Source: Lentisphaeria bacterium UBA7640 | GTDB taxonomy: Bacteria; Verrucomicrobiota; Lentisphaeria; Victivallales; Victivallaceae | NCBI GenBank assembly: GCA_002483765.1 | Contig: DLIO01000027.1 | Location: 1 to 30,108 of the forward strand | DNA length: 30,108 nt | Direction: 5' to 3' | Shown: piece by piece, positions 7,535 to 16,070 of the stretch | Position numbering within the stretch: the first letter of the stretch is position 1 | How the letters are laid out: each line of letters begins with the position of its first letter | The notes under the pieces: generated by a model | Told to the model about the DNA's origin: nothing | Databases searched by the model: none | What the model saw: the letters and a program-made list of their open reading frames with translations, nothing else | Position numbers and translations under genes: made by a program

Positions 7535-8908
7535 ATGGCAATGTGGGGTGGCAGGTTTGATTCCGACGCGGATAAAGATATGCAGGATTTTTCTGAATCG
7601 ATATCTTTTGATAAAAGACTTTACAAGTACGACATCCAAGGCAGTAAGGCGCATGTCACAATGCTGGCCGCACAAAAAATCATTCCTGAAGATACTGCAC
7701 AAAAAATTATCGCAGGCTTGACTCAGGTTCAACAACGCATCGAATCGGGTGATTTTACTTTTTGCGCTGAACTTGAAGATATTCACATGCATATTGAGAA
7801 AAATCTTATTGACGCTATCGGTGACGACGGCGCTCGAGTTCATACCGCACGCAGTCGCAATGATCAGGTTGCATTGGATATACGCCTTTATCTGCGTGAT
7901 GAAATCACTATGATCAGTGAAATGATTCGCGACTTTCAGCGCGCGTTGGTTTCGCAGTGCGAAGCCAATCCCGCCGCCATTATGCCTGGTTTTACGCATT
8001 TACAGCACGCTCAGCCGGTTTTATTTGCTCATCACCTGCTCGCTTATGTCGAGATGTTTGAACGTGATTTAGGACGGCTTGCTGATTGCCGCAAACGACT
8101 CAATGTGATGCCGTTGGGTTCCGGGGCCATTGCGGGAACTACTTTGCCGATAAATCGCGAAATGGTTTGTGAATTGCTCGGTTTCGAAACCATTACTCAA
8201 AACAGCATGGATGCAGTCGCTGATCGCGATTTCGCGATTGAGTTGGTCTCTGCGCTGTCGATTTTCACGATGCATGTCTCACGTTTGTCCGAAGATCTGA
8301 TTTTATGGTGTTCGCAAGAATTTTATTTTGTGGAACTCGATGACGCTTTTACCACCGGTTCCAGCCTGATGCCACAGAAAAAAAATCCCGATGCGGCAGA
8401 ACTGTCGCGCGGCAAAACTGCGCGCGTTTATGGCGATTTAATTACTTTGTTGACGCTGTGTAAAGGATTACCGTTAACTTATAATCGCGACCTTCAAGAA
8501 GATAAAGAACCACTATTCGACGCCATTGATACAGTGGTAAAGATATTAAAAGTCTACCCACCGATGATGGCGACGATGAAAATTCAACCGGAAAGAATGT
8601 TGGCCGCCGCTTCTGATCCCGCATTGATGGCCACCGATTTAGCGGATGAACTGGTGAAACTTGGAATGCCATTTCGTACCGCACATCATCGAGTCGGCGC
8701 GTTAGTCAAATGGTGTCGCGACCACAAAAAACCGTTGAATGAATTGAATCTCGATGAGATGCAGTTAACTATTCCAGAGGCGATTGCCGAATTTACCGAA
8801 CTATTTGACCCAGCAGTCAGCATTGCTAAACGCGAAATCACTGGAGCGACCGGTTTTAAAGTAGTCGCTTCACGGATCAAATACTGGTTAGAAAAACTAG
8901 CAGTTTAA
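7535..8908 (+). CDS. argH: Argininosuccinate lyase
   Basis: The 457-residue product begins 'MAMWGGRF', the usual ArgH start, and carries the fumarase/aspartase superfamily signature 'GSSLMPQKKNPD' at about residues 275-286, 'TARSRNDQVA' and 'GFTHLQHAQP'. It cleaves argininosuccinate to arginine and fumarate in the last step of arginine synthesis, as a cytoplasmic homotetramer. The frame also has an ATG at 7520, but 7535 is preferred because GAAGG lies 8 bases upstream and the length then matches the family. No other arg gene is in the window. It is convergent with larC, with only 8 bases between stops. Confidence 0.97.
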   Translation: MAMWGGRFDSDADKDMQDFSESISFDKRLYKYDIQGSKAHVTMLAAQKIIPEDTAQKIIAGLTQVQQRIESGDFTFCAELEDIHMHIEKNLIDAIGDDGARVHTARSRNDQVALDIRLYLRDEITMISEMIRDFQRALVSQCEANPAAIMPGFTHLQHAQPVLFAHHLLAYVEMFERDLGRLADCRKRLNVMPLGSGAIAGTTLPINREMVCELLGFETITQNSMDAVADRDFAIELVSALSIFTMHVSRLSEDLILWCSQEFYFVELDDAFTTGSSLMPQKKNPDAAELSRGKTARVYGDLITLLTLCKGLPLTYNRDLQEDKEPLFDAIDTVVKILKVYPPMMATMKIQPERMLAAASDPALMATDLADELVKLGMPFRTAHHRVGALVKWCRDHKKPLNELNLDEMQLTIPEAIAEFTELFDPAVSIAKREITGATGFKVVASRIKYWLEKLAV

Positions 8909-8916
8909 CTTTATTT

Positions 8917-10128
8917 TTATTCCAGATTGAGCTTGTTTATCGCGGATATGGCTGCTTGTTGGATGGTTTTTAACGCTATTCCAGTGCTTTCTGACAGGTG
9001 GCGGCAATCTTCAAATTCGGGCGAACAACTGACTGTTTTCCCCTGCCATTTGCCAATTTTTACTCGTACTGAACCGTAAATGGTTTCGACGCTTTCAGTG
9101 TGGCGTTCCAAGCAATGGCGTTCTACAGGATATTCTCTGATCCCGAAAGTCGTAGTTTCGTTAAAAATAAATTTTAAGATTTTATCTTTATCGCTCTTTT
9201 TGAGCAATACCGAAAGCACATAACCGGAACGTTGTTTTTTCATATTAGCGGGAGTGGTCCAAACATCCAATGCGCCTTCGCTCGGTAATTTTTGGCATAA
9301 ATTCCCAAGCAGTTCAGGCGAACAATCATCGATATTGGTTTCTAAAACAATAATTTCGGCGACATCATTTACACTGGTTTCATAAAGCAATGCGCGCAGT
9401 AAGTTGGGTCGGGTTTTTAGTTTGTGCTGGCCAAAACTATTGGCAGTACCAACAAGTTGAACATTGGAACCCAGTTCGGCTTTGGGCCAAGTGGCTAACA
9501 ATGCCGCGCCGGTCGGCGTCACTAATTCAAAAGGTTCATCATCACAAGGCATCGATTTTAGTTCCAATAAAATCTCCGCAGTCGCTGGGGCAGGGACCGG
9601 ATAAATGCCATGACGACATTTCACGATTCCGGAACCAGTAGGCAGTGCCGATACCGAAATAGCGTCAATTCCCAATAGGTGAAAAGCTAGGCAACTGCCG
9701 ACAATATCAATAATTGAGTCAACCGCGCCGACTTCATGAAAGTGCACATCATTAGCTGGCATGTTATGAATTTTCGCTTCGGCGGCGGCTAGTTTTGCAA
9801 ATACCGCAATGGCTTGCTTCTTTACCGAATCAGGCAAACTACTGGCTTGAATTATACTAGAAATTTCCATGAAACTGCGTTCATGACCGTGATGTTCATG
9901 CTCATGGTCATGGTGGTGATGATCGACGTTTTTAATCTTTACTTTGGCTTGAATTCCATTTATCCCATACGATTCGAATTTCTCCACAATAATGGAAAAA
10001 TTCTCATCAGGAAGTAGTCTTATTAGTTGTTTTGATAATTCTGAAACATCTGCTCCGAGTCCGATTAAAGTTCCTAAAATCATATCGCCAGAGGCGCCGC
10101 CAACCGAATCAAATCTGATTATGTTCAT
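8917..10128 (-). CDS. larC: Nickel-pincer cofactor cyclometallase LarC
   Basis: The 403-residue product is a full-length LarC. It starts 'MNIIRFDSVGGASGDM', has a His/Asp/Glu-rich metal-binding linker at residues 70-82, 'DVHFHEVGAVDSIIDIVG' and 'LVTPTGAALL', then the C-terminal domain with 'LETNIDDCSPE'. LarC uses CTP to insert nickel into the pincer cofactor used by lactate racemase and its relatives. In some lactobacilli it is made by a programmed frameshift; here it is one uninterrupted frame. LarA, LarB and LarE are absent from the window. Its ATG directly abuts the stop of the MarC-family gene, suggesting coupled translation. Confidence 0.93.
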   Translation of the reverse strand: MNIIRFDSVGGASGDMILGTLIGLGADVSELSKQLIRLLPDENFSIIVEKFESYGINGIQAKVKIKNVDHHHHDHEHEHHGHERSFMEISSIIQASSLPDSVKKQAIAVFAKLAAAEAKIHNMPANDVHFHEVGAVDSIIDIVGSCLAFHLLGIDAISVSALPTGSGIVKCRHGIYPVPAPATAEILLELKSMPCDDEPFELVTPTGAALLATWPKAELGSNVQLVGTANSFGQHKLKTRPNLLRALLYETSVNDVAEIIVLETNIDDCSPELLGNLCQKLPSEGALDVWTTPANMKKQRSGYVLSVLLKKSDKDKILKFIFNETTTFGIREYPVERHCLERHTESVETIYGSVRVKIGKWQGKTVSCSPEFEDCRHLSESTGIALKTIQQAAISAINKLNLE

Positions 10129-10728
10129 TTAGACCTCAAGTTTAAAGAAATTAACAATACCAGTAAAAATTAATTGTGCTGCCAATGCCGAAAGAATCAG
10201 ACCAGTCAATTTACTGATGATAACAATGTTACGTTTTCCGAGAAGGCGATCAACGGTGCTGGAAAAATAAAGCATCGTGCCAACTGCAGCAACTGCAGAC
10301 AAAATGCTGACGCAATCAATGATTTTGGTTGTAATCGTGCTACTTTCCGCGCCTAAAACTAACAGTGTTCCCATAGTGCCAGGGCCAATAGTAACAGGGA
10401 TTGACAACGGCACCACGGCAATGTCGCCGCTTTCATTTTTTGGAGCTTTGAATTTACCATTGATGAGTGTAATTGCGCTAAGAAACAGTACGGCTCCTGC
10501 ACCAATTCTAAAGGCATCTAGGGTAATTCCCATCAATGAGAAAAAAAATTCTCCAAAGAAGTAGACAAAGCAACAGGTACATAAACTAGCAAAGGCTGTG
10601 CGTCTGGCGATGTTTTTTTGTTCAATTTCAGCCATAGAACTAGTCATCGACAAAAAAATCGATAGCGCAAAGAATGGCGTCAGCAGGAAAAACAGTTTTA
10701 AAGTCAAAGCTATAAAGTGGACAATCAT
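10129..10728 (-). CDS. MarC family integral membrane protein
   Basis: The 199-residue product has about six hydrophobic segments and the family motifs 'LTPFFALSIFLSMT', 'FRIGAGAVLFLSAITLI' and 'VVPLSIPVTIGPGTMGTLLVLG'. Members are inner-membrane proteins (MarC, YhgN, SnatA-like), some described as amino-acid transporters; the substrate here is unknown. AAGGG lies about 9 bases before the ATG. The stop at 10129-10131 touches the larC ATG, so the two genes are co-translated or at least co-transcribed. I see no functional link between them from sequence. Confidence 0.88.
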   Translation of the reverse strand: MIVHFIALTLKLFFLLTPFFALSIFLSMTSSMAEIEQKNIARRTAFASLCTCCFVYFFGEFFFSLMGITLDAFRIGAGAVLFLSAITLINGKFKAPKNESGDIAVVPLSIPVTIGPGTMGTLLVLGAESSTITTKIIDCVSILSAVAAVGTMLYFSSTVDRLLGKRNIVIISKLTGLILSALAAQLIFTGIVNFFKLEV

Positions 10729-10958
10729 TGATGAAAACCCTTTTAATTAGGCTGTTCTGAATGCAAAAACTTAATATCGTCGTCTAAGCTCTAAAAGCAA
10801 ATAATTTAACCGCAGAATAAATGTGAATTGGATAGTTGGAGATCAGCTTTGCGACAGGGCCATAGAAAGCAGATATATTGACCCAGAGTATGTGAGTGTG
10901 TGGAGGGTTTTGTGTTTCCTGTATCTTTCGGGTCAAGATTGCCAGTCTATTTTTCTGA

Positions 10959-11756
10959 TTATTCGATCACTTTGTCGAGGATTTCTTGGTCGAAAAAATT
11001 GGTTGACATGCCGGCGTCAATAACTAGAGTTTGGGCGTTAATGCCAGAAGAGCGCGGACTGAGAAGAAATGCTGCGACGTTGGCGACCTCTTCGGTCTTT
11101 AGCGCGGCTTTGCGCAGGGTTGCTTTTTCTGCGTATAAATATGGTTTGATGTAGCCTGGAATCCCTGCTGATGCTGAGGTTTTTAACAACGCCGCACCGA
11201 CTGCGTTAACTCGTACACGAGTATCCGCGCTCAGAGATTTGGCGAGAAAACAAACGCTTGAATCGAGTGCGGCTTTGATTGGAGCCATGTAACCATAACT
11301 TTCCGCCGCCATTTTAGTGGTGGAAATTGAAACCGCGATCATCGCGCCATCGGGATCCAGGTGCGGCTTTAATAATCCTGCCAGCCGGATAAATGAATAG
11401 CAGGAAATATCCATCGCCTCCAGAAAATCGCGGCGAAGCGTATCGTGGAAGGCTTTAATACCTTCAGAATAATTGGCGAATGCCACTGAGTGCACGAGTC
11501 CATAAATCACACCGTGATTGACTGCGATAACTTCGGCGGTTTGTTGCATCGCATCATCATCACTGAAATCGCAAGGATAAACCGCGCTGTCTGGAAAAAA
11601 CTTAGCAACGACGGCGCCAGCTTCCGGTTTTTGTACCGAAAAAATCAATTCAGCGCCAGCTTCCGCTAAAACTTTAGCGATATGAAATGCGACACTTTTG
11701 CGGTTTGCAACGCCAAAAATCACGATTTTTTTGCCATTTAACTGTAGAAAATTCAT
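10959..11756 (-). CDS. fabI: Enoyl-ACP reductase (FabI-like short-chain dehydrogenase)
   Basis: The 265-residue product has FabI features: 'GVANRKSVAFHIA' (residues 15-27) for NAD(P)H binding, 'HSVAFA' (89-94), and the Tyr-x6-Lys pair Tyr154/Lys161 in 'YGYMAPIKAAL'. 'SSGINAQTLVIDAG' near the end also fits. It should reduce enoyl-ACP in fatty acid elongation. The second conserved tyrosine of E. coli FabI (Tyr146, ten residues before the catalytic one) is not apparent; Ile144 is at that position. A divergent FabI or a specialised SDR is therefore possible. AAAGGTG precedes the ATG. It is last in the waaF-pyrK-pyrD-SGNH run. Confidence 0.82.
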   Translation of the reverse strand: MNFLQLNGKKIVIFGVANRKSVAFHIAKVLAEAGAELIFSVQKPEAGAVVAKFFPDSAVYPCDFSDDDAMQQTAEVIAVNHGVIYGLVHSVAFANYSEGIKAFHDTLRRDFLEAMDISCYSFIRLAGLLKPHLDPDGAMIAVSISTTKMAAESYGYMAPIKAALDSSVCFLAKSLSADTRVRVNAVGAALLKTSASAGIPGYIKPYLYAEKATLRKAALKTEEVANVAAFLLSPRSSGINAQTLVIDAGMSTNFFDQEILDKVIE

Positions 11757-11785
11757 TTCACACCTTTATTTAACTGATATTTTAA

Positions 11786-12898
11786 TCAGCAGTAAAAGGT
11801 ATCACCAATTTGAGCATAGCCAGCTGGAGCGGGATGAACACCATTATTTTGGCGCACGGTTTTATTTGAATTACCATTATTGATTGGTTGGTTTGCAGTT
11901 GGAAAGTTATTCTCACAATCGAGGTTAAGTGGCGTTGGAATTAGCGATAATTTTTTGTCTTGCGAGGTGGCAAGTTTTTTTATCATGGCCGCTACCAAAA
12001 AATGTTGATTTTTCTTAAATTGCCAGCGGGTTTGACCGCATTTATAGTTACTACCGAAAGCGTCCTGACTGGCGGCGGCGGGAGTTGGCAACGCTACTCC
12101 AATTATAGCATCTGGAGCCACTCGGCGGAACTCCGCCAACAACTTATCCATCTCGTTTAAAATATCTGCGATACGAGCCTGAAGATTGTCATCCTGAGCT
12201 CCGAAAACATCATTAATGCCAAGCATAACGGTAATATAATCTGGCGCCTTGCCGTCGTTGTAGCGATCGAGGAATGCTTGAAAATCTAGTGTTGGCTGGC
12301 CATTTTTTACCGTTATAAATTTGCTTTTGCTGCGATAATCTTGTTTGCCCTTCTCGTCAAAGTGGGTCAAGAAGGTTTTCCAACCCCAACCACCGTAACC
12401 TTCATGGGCGACTCCGCCAGCTTCAACTGGTCGTCCTGCACCCGAATGGGAACCGATCATGGTCAATTTGGGGTTTTCTGGACTCTGCATCAACTTGTGC
12501 AGTTGTCCGGGATAGAGCGAAGCGTTAGTCAGACTGTCACCAACGATTAAAATTGAAATACTCTTGCCGTTGCCCGCGTCAGTCGGAGAAACAATCAATT
12601 TGGTTTTTCCTTCCGCGACAATCTTCTTGCCGTCGCTGATTTTGATGTGCCAATCGTGTTCGCCAACATCTTGCGCGGTAGGAATAAAGCTCCAACGCTT
12701 TTGATCGTTGCGGCCTTTAGTACAGTCGACATCGAACACATAATTAGCGGGGTTAACGGTCAAGACAACATTATCGAAATAGACATTGGACTCTACGCCA
12801 GGGGCGGCGTAAATGTGTGCCGGCAAGGTCAATTCCAAAGCCATAATTTGCACTATGGTCAGGGACAATAACATAAATACGGTGAAAGATTTCAGCAT
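11786..12898 (-). CDS. Secreted SGNH/GDSL hydrolase, C-terminus possibly truncated
   Basis: The 370-residue product has a signal peptide (residues 1-20), a beta-rich N-terminal domain to about 110, and an SGNH hydrolase domain with Ser122 in 'IVGDSLTNAS', 'VMLGINDVFG' and His355 in 'NGVHPAPAGY'. Such proteins are often carbohydrate esterases acting outside the cytoplasm. The residue three before the catalytic His is Asn352 rather than the usual Asp. The frame ends 'DTFYC' then TGA, where related sequences often go on with Trp. Reading through adds 11 residues and ends as an ATGA overlap with fabI. AAGGAAT precedes the ATG. pyrD ends 35 bases upstream. Confidence 0.85.
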   Translation of the reverse strand: MLKSFTVFMLLSLTIVQIMALELTLPAHIYAAPGVESNVYFDNVVLTVNPANYVFDVDCTKGRNDQKRWSFIPTAQDVGEHDWHIKISDGKKIVAEGKTKLIVSPTDAGNGKSISILIVGDSLTNASLYPGQLHKLMQSPENPKLTMIGSHSGAGRPVEAGGVAHEGYGGWGWKTFLTHFDEKGKQDYRSKSKFITVKNGQPTLDFQAFLDRYNDGKAPDYITVMLGINDVFGAQDDNLQARIADILNEMDKLLAEFRRVAPDAIIGVALPTPAAASQDAFGSNYKCGQTRWQFKKNQHFLVAAMIKKLATSQDKKLSLIPTPLNLDCENNFPTANQPINNGNSNKTVRQNNGVHPAPAGYAQIGDTFYC

Positions 12899-12933
12899 GA
12901 TTTTATTCCTTTTTTATGGTAATTATTTTTATT

Positions 12934-13854
12934 CTATAATCGGATTGCTCCGACGATTTCGGAAACGGATTTACAGTTATTAGCGTCGAGATATTCGTTA
13001 ATCCCCGCAATGACTTTCAACGGCGCGTATGGATCGGCAAAGATTGCGGTTCCGACCGCAACGGCCGACGCGCCAGCCAGCATAAACTCAATGGCATCAG
13101 CGCCGTCAACGATCCCACCCATTCCAATAATCGGCACCTTGACGGCTTGCGCGACTTGATAAACCATGCGAATAGCAATCGGTTTAATGCCAGGACCGCT
13201 AAGTCCGCCAGTTAGGTTGGCGATTTTAGGACGACGGGTTTTGATATCAATCGCCATACCGGTAATGGTATTGATCAACGAAATAATGTCTGAACCGCAG
13301 TCTTCCGCGCAACGCGCAAAATCGGCGATATTAGTGACGTTAGGGCTTAGTTTTGTAATCAGCGGTAATGTCGTAGATTTGCGCACTGCGTTTAAAACCT
13401 TCGCTGCCAGTTTCAAATCAGTACCAAAAGCAACCCCGCCTTCTTTGATGTTCGGACACGAGATATTGACTTCCAAAGCGGTAATGCCAGTTCGTTCAGC
13501 GTCAAGGCGAGCAGCGACTTCGCAGTATTCCTCAATGGTTCTACCCCAGATGTTAACGATTACATCAGCGCCAGTAGTGCGTAGAAATGGCATATATTCA
13601 GCGCCACTCAGAAACTTATCAACGCCAGGGCCTTGCAGTCCAATAGCGTTTAACATACCACTAGTAACTTCCGCCACGCGCGGAGTGGGATTGCCATGAG
13701 AAGGGAATGTCGCAATTCCTTTGACCACAACTGCGCCAAGTTCGCGCAGGTCGTAATAATCTTTGTATTCAAAACCATAACCGAAAGTACCGGAGGCGGT
13801 CATCACGGGATTTTTCAGTGTTATCGGTCCAAGTTTAGTTGTTAAATCCGCCAT
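12934..13854 (-). CDS. pyrD: Dihydroorotate dehydrogenase class 1B, catalytic subunit
   Basis: The 306-residue product is a PyrDB: 'NPVMTASGTFGYG' at the start, catalytic Cys133 in 'NISCPNIKEGG', 'ITKLSPNV', 'LSGPGIKPIAIR' and the FMN phosphate loop 'IIGMGGIVDGADAIEF'. With PyrK it forms the NAD-dependent cytoplasmic dehydrogenase of pyrimidine synthesis. The catalytic cysteine (rather than serine) and the adjacent pyrK both identify the 1B class. The gene begins 3 bases after the pyrK stop. Confidence 0.96.
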   Translation of the reverse strand: MADLTTKLGPITLKNPVMTASGTFGYGFEYKDYYDLRELGAVVVKGIATFPSHGNPTPRVAEVTSGMLNAIGLQGPGVDKFLSGAEYMPFLRTTGADVIVNIWGRTIEEYCEVAARLDAERTGITALEVNISCPNIKEGGVAFGTDLKLAAKVLNAVRKSTTLPLITKLSPNVTNIADFARCAEDCGSDIISLINTITGMAIDIKTRRPKIANLTGGLSGPGIKPIAIRMVYQVAQAVKVPIIGMGGIVDGADAIEFMLAGASAVAVGTAIFADPYAPLKVIAGINEYLDANNCKSVSEIVGAIRL

Positions 13855-13857
13855 AAT

Positions 13858-14640
13858 TTATTGCTCCAGGTAAAGGTGTTCTGCTTTAAAAACCGGGCCC
13901 TCTTTGCAACTGCGAGCGTAACGCCAGCCGTCGGCGTTGTCATCTTTGACTTTGACGACGCAAGCAAAGCATGCTCCAACACCGCAACACATCACATGAT
14001 CAAGAGAGATTTCGCCCGGCAGGTTTTTTTCTCCTAAAATCCGAGTCAGTGCCATTAACATCGGTTCGGGGCCACAAGCGTAAAAATGGAGTTTACGGTC
14101 AGTTTTTTCGGCGATTACTTGATGTACTAAATCTGTGACCAATCCGCGATGACCGGCGGAGCCGTCATCAGTGGATACTCGCACCTCAAAGCCAGCTTCT
14201 TGATATTCTTTCACCAATAATAAATCAGTAGCGCTACGAGCTCCTAATAACATCAGTCCGCCGTTGGGCGCTTCGCGAGTCAGCATAAAGGTCGCCGCAG
14301 CGCCATAACCGCCATTAACTAAAACTGGATATTCGTCCGCTTTTGGAAATGAAAATGGATTTCCGAGTGGCCCCATAAGTTCGCAAACTGTGCCGGGTTT
14401 TAATTCCGAAAGTGCCGCAGTACCTTCACCAACTGTTTTGTACAACACACTGAGATTGCCGCTTGGAGTGCAATTGCAGATACTGAACGGACGCCGCAAA
14501 ATACGATGAGTTAAATTGGGAATGCGAACATGAACAAAATGTCCAGGACGCGCGGTTTGGCAAATTTCCGGTGCGTGAAAGTCCACGCGATAATAACCAG
14601 CTTGGATTAGCGTGTTGCGAATAATTTCCCCTTGTTTCAT
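13858..14640 (-). CDS. pyrK: Dihydroorotate dehydrogenase, electron transfer subunit
   Basis: From ATG at 14640 the product is 260 residues, the usual length of PyrK. It has the FAD-binding 'RRPFSIC', the NAD-binding region with 'ACGPEPML', and the 2Fe-2S cysteine cluster 'CCGVGACFAC' with a further Cys in 'SCKEGPVF'. It passes electrons from dihydroorotate on PyrD to NAD. The frame is open further upstream, but this start is preferred because it overlaps the waaF stop as ATGA and AAGGAAA lies about 8 bases upstream. Confidence 0.95.
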   Translation of the reverse strand: MKQGEIIRNTLIQAGYYRVDFHAPEICQTARPGHFVHVRIPNLTHRILRRPFSICNCTPSGNLSVLYKTVGEGTAALSELKPGTVCELMGPLGNPFSFPKADEYPVLVNGGYGAAATFMLTREAPNGGLMLLGARSATDLLLVKEYQEAGFEVRVSTDDGSAGHRGLVTDLVHQVIAEKTDRKLHFYACGPEPMLMALTRILGEKNLPGEISLDHVMCCGVGACFACVVKVKDDNADGWRYARSCKEGPVFKAEHLYLEQ

Positions 14641-15713
14641 TGACAGTTTTCCTTGATTGTTTGTTGAAGAGCATCCCAGACTTGAGTTGGAGTGATTGCA
14701 GTCATGCAGTGTGCTGTGCCAACCGGGCATTCGCGTTTAAAGCATGGCGCACATGATTGGCGTTCAAAAAGAATTCGCCACGAATTTGAGATCGGGCTGG
14801 TCGATGTCCAGTCGGTCGGCCCATAAATAGCTACTCCAGGAACGCCTAACGCCGCGCTCAAATGCATTAACCCGCTGTCGTTAGCCACCACGCCGTCGAC
14901 GCATTTCAGCAATGCCATTAGTTCTGACATATTGGTTTTACCACATAAATTCAGAGTTTTCTTGGACGATAAACCATCTAAAACTTCTCCGGCAATCCGG
15001 TTTTCAGAGCTAGAGCCGAGTACCAAAACATGTCCACCTTGCTCTAACCACAATGCAGCAATTGTTCGAAATGATTCCGAGGGCCAGCGTTTCGCCGCGC
15101 CATAAGCGGCGCCCGGCGCCAACGCCAACAACCTTCCATCTGGACAATATTCGGGAGTATTCCCCAGCTTAAATTCTGGTAGTTCTCCATTCCAATCTGG
15201 AGCACCAAGCGCTTTGACGATACTTAGATAACGGTCAACATGTTGAAGCCCGTGAAGTTGTCCGGGTTTAATCTTGGGGAATTTGAAACTGCGTTTCAGT
15301 AAAAAGGAACGCCCTCGCGCCGCGGCACCATAAAGTTTTGGAATGCCCAACGACTTCAGTAACAGAGCATCGCGCAGTGAATTGTTGAACATCACTGCTA
15401 AGCCAAAATGGACCCAGCGGATTTTATTGCGCATTTTTTTATTCCAGAAACGCTGCCCACGTTCGTAAGTAATCACCTGGTCAATTATCGGTAATGATAG
15501 AAAAAATTCTTCTAGGTTTTCTGGACAGACGACGGCGAGGGCACAACTTTTGGGAATGATTTTACGTAATTGCATCAATGCTGGCAAAGTCATGACCGCA
15601 TCGCCCAGCCAGTTTGGAGAGCGCACCAAGACACCATTCTTGAAATCGGCAACCGAAAGGTTGTTAACTTCAAATCGCGGCGCAGTATCCGGCCATGGGC
15701 GTGTGTCAGTCAT
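14637..15713 (-). CDS. waaF: ADP-heptose:LPS heptosyltransferase II family (WaaF-like)
   Basis: The 358-residue product is a GT9 family glycosyltransferase. It begins with 'VLVRSPNWLGDAVMTLPAL', has 'LALAPGAAYGAAKRWP' and 'VLVLGSSSEN', and ends with 'VANDSGLMHLSAALGVPGVA' and 'IYGPTDWTSTSP'. Members add heptose to the LPS inner core at the inner membrane. ATG at 15713 is chosen; an in-frame GTG at 15734 lies inside palindrome copy 3 and is less likely. No clear Shine-Dalgarno precedes the ATG. The stop overlaps the pyrK start as ATGA. Confidence 0.88.
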   Translation of the reverse strand: MTDTRPWPDTAPRFEVNNLSVADFKNGVLVRSPNWLGDAVMTLPALMQLRKIIPKSCALAVVCPENLEEFFLSLPIIDQVITYERGQRFWNKKMRNKIRWVHFGLAVMFNNSLRDALLLKSLGIPKLYGAAARGRSFLLKRSFKFPKIKPGQLHGLQHVDRYLSIVKALGAPDWNGELPEFKLGNTPEYCPDGRLLALAPGAAYGAAKRWPSESFRTIAALWLEQGGHVLVLGSSSENRIAGEVLDGLSSKKTLNLCGKTNMSELMALLKCVDGVVANDSGLMHLSAALGVPGVAIYGPTDWTSTSPISNSWRILFERQSCAPCFKRECPVGTAHCMTAITPTQVWDALQQTIKENCQ

Positions 15714-15725
15714 AATTTTTATTTC

Positions 15726-15760
15726 TAAATTCACGCGCGCATAATGCGCGCGCTAATTTA
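15726..15760. repeat. GC-rich palindrome, copy 3
   Basis: A 35-base inverted repeat, 17-base arms around a central A at 15743 (the other copies have T), with two adjacent arm mismatches. Unlike the others it lies in a divergent intergenic region, 13 bases upstream of the waaF ATG and before the PpiD-like gene. A terminator role is therefore unlikely here. Confidence 0.9.
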
Positions 15761-15953
15761 ATACCTCAATTTATAAAGTTTATCGAATCGATTGTGACGT
15801 TCTTTTTAATATTTTAATTTCATTCATAATCTGCTTACAATACGTTTTTTCACATAAAAATCAAGTTAGCAGAAGGTAGAGAATGTTGAGTACTGGATGA
15901 GTTCGGATAATTAAATGGACAGAGTTTAGCGCATGTTCGTTGTTGTTAACATC

Positions 15954-15981
15954 TTGAGTGATTGAAAAAATCTTATATATA
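15954..15981 (+). promoter_or_regulatory. Candidate promoter for the PpiD-like gene
   Basis: TTGAGT (15954-15959) and TATATA (15976-15981), 16 bases apart, lie about 90 bases before the ATG at 16071. The rest of the 310-base gap 15761-16070 is AT-rich and holds no other feature I can support. Confidence 0.35.
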
Positions 15982-16070
15982 AGTGATTCTCTTACTGGAA
16001 ATTTTGCCTAAAACTGCTATTTTAAATAGCTTGAATCCATAACATAAAAAGATTATTAAGGAAAAGAATT

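Noticed and set aside
10878..10936. TTGACCC/GGGTCAA inverted repeat in the gap between fabI and the MarC-family gene.
   Set aside because: Seven-base arms with a 45-base loop and no T-run; could easily be chance.
3..11788. Recoding of UGA as a sense codon, suggested by two odd TGA stops (RHS-type gene and SGNH hydrolase).
   Set aside because: TGA is the natural stop in ATGA-coupled pairs (fumarase alpha/beta, waaF/pyrK) and no intact gene has an internal TGA; the standard bacterial code fits.
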